DNA of 26,554 bases, from positions 1-26,554 of the IMG/VR virus record IMGVR_UViG_3300025154_000349. One strand, given 5' to 3'. The first letter of the stretch is position 1; the number at the start of each line of letters is the position of its first letter. A program made the translations under genes and the position numbers. The notes beneath the pieces are model-generated. The model was not told the origin of the DNA, searched no databases, and was given only the letters and a program-made list of their open reading frames with translations. The stretch is from a virus. Positions 22,065 through 26,554 of this stretch are shown one piece after another.

Positions 22065-22729
22065 ATCTAAATAAACATATGGATTACTTCAATCCATTAA
22101 CTGATTTAAAAGGTACAGTGCACATCATCGGCTGTGGAGCAATAGGCTCTACAGTAGCTGAAATGCTTACACGCATGGGTATCCCGGATATTCGCTTATA
22201 TGACTTTGACATGGTTACACCACACAATATTGCAAATCAAATGTTTACCAACAATCAAATTCATACAGCAAAAACAAAGTCACTGAAAGATTTATTACTT
22301 TCAATCAATCCGGAAGTTCAAATCAAAACTCATGATGAAGGTTATACAAACGAAGGACTATCAGGCTATATATTCTTATGTGTAGATAACATCGACTTAA
22401 GACGAAAAATTGCAGAAGACAACAAATTTAACCCTTACATCAAAGCGATGTTTGACTTCCGCATGAGATTAACAGATGCTCAACACTACGGAGCTGACTG
22501 GGCTAACAAAGAATCTATCAAAGCATTCATAGCATCTATGCAATTCTCCCATGAAGAAGCAGTAGAAGCTACCCCGGTATCAGCTTGCGGAACAACCTTA
22601 AACATTATAACCACAGTACGACTTATTGTCTCAGCAGGACTGAGCAACTTTATAAACTTTGTGAAAGGAAAACCTATTAAGAAGCTAATTCTGGTAGACT
22701 CAGAAAACTTCTTTATAGAAAGTTACTAA
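22061..22729 (+). CDS. E1/ThiF-like Ubl-activating enzyme
   Basis: A 222-aa protein. The ATG at 22061 is chosen: AAGGAG at 22045-22050 is 10 nt away, against 1 nt for the ATG at 22052. HIIGCGAIGS (21-30) is the Rossmann-type ATP loop. RLYDFDMV (45-52) gives the acidic Mg site, followed by NIANQ (56-60), K71/K73 and CVDNIDLRR (107-115). TPVSACGTT (171-179) holds Cys176, a candidate catalytic cysteine. Family members adenylate the C-terminus of ThiS, MoaD or ubiquitin-like proteins. The length is near that of single-domain ThiF/MoeB, without a separate Cys domain. Overlaps the JAMM extension by ATGA. Confidence 0.85.
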   Translation: MNLNKHMDYFNPLTDLKGTVHIIGCGAIGSTVAEMLTRMGIPDIRLYDFDMVTPHNIANQMFTNNQIHTAKTKSLKDLLLSINPEVQIKTHDEGYTNEGLSGYIFLCVDNIDLRRKIAEDNKFNPYIKAMFDFRMRLTDAQHYGADWANKESIKAFIASMQFSHEEAVEATPVSACGTTLNIITTVRLIVSAGLSNFINFVKGKPIKKLILVDSENFFIESY

Positions 22730-23118
22730 TCTTACCGCACGATTAAACCAATACCCTCTTTCAGTGTTACTAAAAGTTCGACTAGACTAGAAACACATCT
22801 ACCAGGTTCGGTAAGAATCAACAAATTACGACGGATTAATCTAATGAAAATTAGGTTGCTTCCAGTATTACTGAAAGTACACATAGAGTAGAATGAAATA
22901 GCCCATCCAGGATCAAGAAGGCATCCGGTGGTCCCAACCAAAGCGGCGTTAATCCAACTTCCATAAAATCCAACCCGCGTCGCCTCCGCTGCAGACCCCC
23001 AATCTACTCAGCTTACCAGATGAGCCAACCAGCTAACAACGTCAAACCAACATCTACAAACACTTGAGCTAAAGGCCGGCCGTCTTCCCATATACACCTT
23101 AAGGTCGTAATCATTAAC
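22730..23118 (+). ncRNA. Structured non-coding region upstream of the reverse transcriptase
   Basis: About 390 nt without a plus-strand gene, beginning right at the E1 stop. Structures seen: an outer stem TCTTACCG (22730-22737) with CGGTAAGA (22809-22816); hairpin CTTTCAGT-GTT-ACTAAAAG (22758-22776); AATCTAAT-GAAA-ATTAGGTT with a GNRA tetraloop (22838-22857); and hairpin CTTCCAGT-ATT-ACTGAAAG (22859-22877). The second half (22900-23100) is less AT-rich, with GGCCGGCC at 23073. The region is a candidate RT template or cofactor RNA. Ends and strand are not defined; the GAAA loop favours plus, two hairpins pair better as minus RNA. Confidence 0.6.
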
Positions 23119-23131
23119 GAAAGGAGAAGTT

Positions 23132-24283
23132 ATGTATTTCACATTTAAAACATCAAACAAAGAATTTGAACAATTAACCTTTGAAGACTTCTTCAGAAAT
23201 TTTGGAAGAATAATCGAAAGAAAACAATCATCAAAAAGCAGTAACTATTACAACACCAAAACTCTATTTATTACAGACCAAAACCTTTTAAGAAATGCTT
23301 TTGAAAAACATAAATTTACTAATAACATAATCGATATAGCTGGAGCAATAGAACGTATGAATGAGGCTTTACCTAATCCGTTAGAATCTTATTATGAAAC
23401 CTTTCAAATTCCTAAACATTCTGGAGGTATGCGAGAAATCAACGCACCAACAGGACCATTAAAGGTAATGCAATATAAGATGCTTACGTTACTTCAGGAT
23501 AAGTTTATGTCACTACCACACAATTCAGCTTATGCATATGTCCCCGGAAGATCGACAAAAGATGCACTAGAAGTTCATCAGAAAAATAATTCTAAATGGT
23601 TTCTGCATCTAGATATCAAAGACTTCTTCCCAAGTTGTAACCAAGCGTTTGTACAGCAACAGCTTAAACAAATATTTCCTTACGGTTATTTAACTAACCA
23701 AGCATTTGACGGAATTATGGAGCTCTTAAAAGTATGTTTCTTAAACGATGCCCTACCTCAAGGAACTCCGGTTTCACCATTTCTCACAAACTTAATAATG
23801 CTTCCTATAGATGATGTATTATCTAAACACTTTAAAGATTTTGCAGGACAAAACTTCGTATATACTCGTTATGCAGATGATATTATTCTATCTTGTAAAT
23901 ATGCATTTGATTATTTGCTGGTAGAAAACACAGTAGATATTTTATTTACAACACTTAACACTCCTTTTAAACTGAAGAGAACAAAAACTCATTATGGTTC
24001 TTCAGCAGGACGCAATTGGAATTTAGGGCTTATGCTCAACAAAGACAACAATATTACTATCGGCTACAAAAAGAAAGAACGTATCCGAGCTACACTTCAT
24101 GCTTTCATAATGGATTTGAAAAATGGAAATCATTGGAGTATAATAAGGATACAGGAGATGCAAGGTTTATTCAGTTACTACAGTAAGATTGAACCCGAGT
24201 TTGTTAAGGATTTGTTTGCTAAATATTCAACAAAATTCGAGTGCAATGTTAAGCAACTGCTTAAACAAGAACTGAAAAGATAA
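23132..24283 (+). CDS. Reverse transcriptase of uncertain class
   Basis: A 383-aa RNA-directed DNA polymerase, start after AAAGGAG. Motifs in order: FQIPKHSGGMREINAP (91-106), AYAYVPGRSTKDALEVH (133-149), LHLDIKDFFPS with catalytic Asp161, LPQGTPVSPFLTNLIM (208-223), YTRYADDIILS with Asp249/Asp250, and NWNLGLMLN (295-303). The C-terminal about 65 residues are a helical thumb-like region. QG-x3-SP matches retrons and group II RTs and differs from the SQ form of diversity-generating RTs; the retron VTG motif is replaced by NLG. No maturase or endonuclease domain is visible. It lies between two related structured regions, so use of a dedicated RNA is likely. Confidence 0.92.
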   Translation: MYFTFKTSNKEFEQLTFEDFFRNFGRIIERKQSSKSSNYYNTKTLFITDQNLLRNAFEKHKFTNNIIDIAGAIERMNEALPNPLESYYETFQIPKHSGGMREINAPTGPLKVMQYKMLTLLQDKFMSLPHNSAYAYVPGRSTKDALEVHQKNNSKWFLHLDIKDFFPSCNQAFVQQQLKQIFPYGYLTNQAFDGIMELLKVCFLNDALPQGTPVSPFLTNLIMLPIDDVLSKHFKDFAGQNFVYTRYADDIILSCKYAFDYLLVENTVDILFTTLNTPFKLKRTKTHYGSSAGRNWNLGLMLNKDNNITIGYKKKERIRATLHAFIMDLKNGNHWSIIRIQEMQGLFSYYSKIEPEFVKDLFAKYSTKFECNVKQLLKQELKR

Positions 24284-24504
24284 TCAACAATAGCCATTTC
24301 CCGTATGAGGCTAAACTGAAACAAAGGACGTATGCGCCCCAAACTTCAGACTGTCCCTCTTAGGAGCTCTCAGTCTTACTGGAAGTACAGAAATGTTTAT
24401 AACCATCTTATTGACCTGAGATGGCAGAGACAATGCAAGCATTCTCTCAGCCATCCCTGGACAATAAGATTTATGGATTAGTATTGTTGATAAAAGGAGT
24501 GAGG
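24284..24504 (+). ncRNA. Structured non-coding region downstream of the reverse transcriptase
   Basis: Contains TAGCC/GGCTA (24291-24313), a 32-nt repeat of the upstream region (24360-24391) with hairpin CTCTCAGT-CTT-ACTGGAAG (24369-24387), and a long hairpin at 24405-24470. That hairpin stacks ATCTTATTG/CAATAAGAT, GATGGC/GCCATC, AGAGA/TCTCT and ATGC/GCAT around an AA loop, 24 base pairs in 66 nt. It overlaps a potential ATG at 24421 of the next gene that has no ribosome site, which argues that this stretch is RNA or DNA structure and not protein. Confidence 0.6.
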
Positions 24505-24918
24505 ATTATAGACACACTTACCGAAGCACGATGGCTCGAAATACAGTTCTACTATATCTGCATTGATGTCTTAAACTTAAGAAACGATATGATGGACGTA
24601 ATGGACTTCATAGACAATCTTAGATTATTTGGAGATTACGATGTAGAAACATTAAAACAAACAGCACAAATCATCATTACTTCTCAGCATCATAAACCAC
24701 GTCGAGAAGAATTCTGTGTAATGGCTCAAATATTCGAAGTACCTATTCGTACAATCAAACGAGTCACTAACATGCACAACAAAACATACTACGCCCTAAA
24801 ACATACCGAAGGGCAGAATCCTCGAATGTTTTACCCTCGCTGTACAGCTGAGCAACGAGAAGGTATTGCAAATTTCTTAACATGTTTTGAAAAACTGAAG
24901 AAAGTAGGCTTATCATGA
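24505..24918 (+). CDS. Unknown helical protein, probable ATT start
   Basis: The frame is open from an ATG at 24421, but that ATG lacks a ribosome site and lies inside a strong hairpin. AAAGGAG at 24493-24499 is 5 nt from an in-frame ATT at 24505, giving 137 aa; ATT is a rare but known start. The protein is mostly helical (LTEARWLEIQFYYICIDVLN, then DVMDFIDNLRLFG). The stretch MAQIFEVPIRTIKRVTNMHN looks like a helix-turn-helix. It ends in an ATGA overlap with the next gene. It could be a regulator or an RT accessory protein; no family is recognised. Confidence 0.55.
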   Translation: MIDTLTEARWLEIQFYYICIDVLNLRNDMMDVMDFIDNLRLFGDYDVETLKQTAQIIITSQHHKPRREEFCVMAQIFEVPIRTIKRVTNMHNKTYYALKHTEGQNPRMFYPRCTAEQREGIANFLTCFEKLKKVGLS

Positions 24919-25331
24919 CTGACGCAATGAGAAGAGAATTATGGAAAATCTTCAAAGGTCTGGAACTTATGGCTTTAACACTGAGCCATTATGATCTTGC
25001 AAGATTACCGGAAAGTATGGACAACGACTTCGGACCAGATGTTTGGAAACAATTCATCATGGAACCTGAAGTACAAGAATGGCTCAGGTCTGAGAGTAAA
25101 GTTATGCAGACTAATGAGTTAAACAAAGCTTTAAATGGAATCAGTAAAACCAGGTCTGTAGGGCAAGGACAAATCCTAAACGCTCTAGCTAAACTCTCTC
25201 AAGAAACAGTAGAGAAATCCGGACCAATCTTTATCTACACATATGTTCCTCTTAATCCAGAACAAGAATATGCACCTAATGTACAGAAACTTCCTTTTGA
25301 CCCGTTCCTAAAGGAGGCCACCCCTACATGA
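24915..25331 (+). CDS. Unknown protein coupled to the SNF2 helicase gene
   Basis: A 138-aa helical protein overlapping both neighbours by 4 nt (ATGA at each end). Contains a charged N-terminal helix (MRRELWKIFKGLELMAL), the segment KTRSVGQGQILNALAKLSQE (about 79-98) and a beta-prone end (GPIFIYTYVPLNPEQEY). Tight coupling to the helicase suggests a helicase partner or DNA-replication accessory. I do not recognise the family. Confidence 0.6.
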   Translation: MTDAMRRELWKIFKGLELMALTLSHYDLARLPESMDNDFGPDVWKQFIMEPEVQEWLRSESKVMQTNELNKALNGISKTRSVGQGQILNALAKLSQETVEKSGPIFIYTYVPLNPEQEYAPNVQKLPFDPFLKEATPT

Positions 25332-26554
25332 GTTCGCTACGACCATATCAGATTGAAGATGTAAACTTCCTGACTAAATTTAATACAGCAGGATGTTTCA
25401 ATGAACAACGTACCGGAAAAACACCTACAGTTTTAAAAGTACTGGAACAAAAACACTGCCAAAAAGTGCTGATAATATGCCCAGCCTCAGCAATATATCA
25501 ATGGTCTGAAGAATATGTAAAATGGATAAATCAACCGTGTATGCCTGTTACTGGCTCTAAAAGTCAGAAAGATTTAAAAGTGTTAGCGTGGCAACATGGC
25601 TTAGTCGTATCTTATGACTCTCTAAAACCAACACAAAGATCAGATGGATTACTCGATCTGGTATTATCGATGGAACCTGATGCCGTAATTTTAGACGAAG
25701 CGCACCGTATTAAAGACTCAAAGTCTGCAGCAGCTCGGGCGGCGTTTAAACTTATGGCTATTCCTACGAGATACGCATTGACAGGCACTCCATCACCAAA
25801 TAAACGAGAAGAAGTATATCCTATTCTTTACTGGTTATTTCCTAAAGATTTCCCTAGTTACTGGAACTTTGTCGGGGAGTATTTTCATCAATACAGACGT
25901 TCAGCAGGGTCCCATAGCTTCATAGATATTGGAGACTTTAAGAAAGGTAAAGAAGAACAACTTCAAAATTACCTTGCAGAACACACCACTCAACGTAAAC
26001 GTAAAGAAGTCATGCCCTGGCTACCTGAGAAAGATTACACCCGGATAAAACTGCCTTGTACTAAAGAACAACAAAAATACCTGAGTGAATTAAGTGACTT
26101 CTTTGAAACAGAAACTGTAGTTACTCAAGGTATCCTAGACAGACTTATCCGCTATAGACAGATATGTTTACACCCAGCCCTATTAAATTTAAAAGGTACA
26201 TCTCCTAAATTAGACTGGCTGAAAGACTATATGCAGGATTACCCAAATACGTCAACCATCATCTTCACAAAATTTACGAGCTTCATAAAAATTCTAGAAA
26301 AAGAATTGAATATGGAAAACGTTGGTGTTATAATTGGAGATACCCCAATTCAAGAACGGAATGAAATAAAAAATAGTTTTCAGAATGGTGATATAAAATT
26401 TTTACTTTTAAATATCGACGCTGGAAAGGAATCTCTGACCCTTGATAAGGCTGAAACGACCATTTTTCTCGATAAGTATCCACCCGTGGGAGACATTATG
26501 CAAGCAGAAGATCGCTTTGTATCTACCACAGAAGATAAAGCTGACAAACCCCAT
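25328..26554 (+). CDS. SNF2/DEAH-type helicase, 3' end outside the window
   Basis: 409 codons are visible and the frame is open at the window edge. The start overlaps the previous stop (ATGA) and has AAAGGAGG 10 nt upstream. Domains: RPYQIEDVNFL (Q-motif-like), Walker A NEQRTGKT (25-32, Lys31), ICPASAIYQW (motif Ia), DEAH (123-126, ILDEAHRIKD), and LTGTPSPN (motif III, 151-158). The C-terminal RecA domain follows with IIFTKFTSF, VGVIIGDT, NIDAGKESLTL (motif V) and QAEDRF (start of motif VI). Phage SNF2-like proteins remodel DNA-protein complexes or aid replication and recombination. Confidence 0.9.
   Translation, partial: MSSLRPYQIEDVNFLTKFNTAGCFNEQRTGKTPTVLKVLEQKHCQKVLIICPASAIYQWSEEYVKWINQPCMPVTGSKSQKDLKVLAWQHGLVVSYDSLKPTQRSDGLLDLVLSMEPDAVILDEAHRIKDSKSAAARAAFKLMAIPTRYALTGTPSPNKREEVYPILYWLFPKDFPSYWNFVGEYFHQYRRSAGSHSFIDIGDFKKGKEEQLQNYLAEHTTQRKRKEVMPWLPEKDYTRIKLPCTKEQQKYLSELSDFFETETVVTQGILDRLIRYRQICLHPALLNLKGTSPKLDWLKDYMQDYPNTSTIIFTKFTSFIKILEKELNMENVGVIIGDTPIQERNEIKNSFQNGDIKFLLLNIDAGKESLTLDKAETTIFLDKYPPVGDIMQAEDRFVSTTEDKADKPH

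Noticed and set aside
22945-23035. Minus-strand tRNA-Pro(GGG)-like D arm and anticodon arm (GTAGA, loop TTGGGGG, TCTGC)
   Set aside because: No T arm with TTCRANNC follows, the acceptor strands do not pair, and there is no CCA context. The likeness is probably chance within a structured region.
23132-24283. Diversity-generating retroelement RT
   Set aside because: Motif 4 is QG-TPVSP and not the SQ form, the catalytic box is YADD, no Avd-like gene is recognisable, and no template/variable repeat pair can be shown in the window.
23132-24283. Group II intron maturase
   Set aside because: The protein is short, lacks a visible maturase X domain or HNH endonuclease, and no domain V-like structure was found downstream.
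26367-26389. TAAAAAATAGTTTT matches the first half of the 23-nt promoter-like element
   Set aside because: It lies inside the SNF2 helicase coding region, lacks the GTGT end at the right distance, has no start codon downstream in range, and is explained by the codons for IKNSF.

Overview
The window is part of a double-stranded DNA tailed-phage genome, most likely of a low-GC Bacillota (Clostridia-like) host. The evidence is strong AGGAGG-type ribosome sites, AT-rich intergenic DNA, and a head module with large terminase, portal, scaffold and an N4-gp56-type major capsid protein. No integrase, lysogeny repressor or tRNA gene can be supported, so lifestyle is undetermined. The host assignment is inference.

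Layout. Positions 1-11857 are read from the minus strand. In transcription order they hold: a possible small terminase, large terminase, two small proteins, portal, a strong terminator, scaffold, major capsid protein, a second terminator, a phosphoesterase, then connector/fibre proteins ending in a collagen-like fibre cut by the window edge. A divergent intergenic region (11858-12153) separates this late block from the early block, which is all on the plus strand (12154-26554). The early block holds small phage proteins, a macro-domain protein, an AT-rich and iteron-bearing possible origin (14.6-15.0 kb), a cluster of small membrane, zinc and regulatory proteins, a metallophosphoesterase and an AbrB-like protein. 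It continues with a ubiquitin-like conjugation locus (18.9-22.7 kb), a reverse transcriptase bracketed by structured non-coding DNA (22.73-24.50 kb), two unknown genes and a SNF2-type helicase that runs off the end.

Two systems stand out. The first is a compact phage ubiquitin-like pathway: a beta-grasp-sized small protein, an E2-like protein with a QPH...C motif, a JAMM protease with a complete HSH-x7-S-x2-D motif and an E1/ThiF-like enzyme. The JAMM frame is interrupted by an in-frame TAA followed by 90 more open codons that reach the E1 start. The second is a reverse transcriptase with QG-TPVSP and YADD motifs, lying between two related structured elements. These share a 32-33 nt repeat, three copies of one small hairpin, and a stem whose two copies differ by compensatory changes. 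I cannot place this RT in a named class; it is the best candidate here for an undescribed RT-ncRNA system.

Regulation is unusually readable. A gap-free 23-nt element occurs five times upstream of early genes (15.0-18.9 kb) and looks like a phage-specific promoter. A palindrome, TGTATA-N2-TATRCA, sits in the spacer of the capsid-operon promoter and again beside the first 23-nt element, which suggests one regulator acting on both arms. Three sigma-70-type promoters and several hairpin terminators divide the operons.
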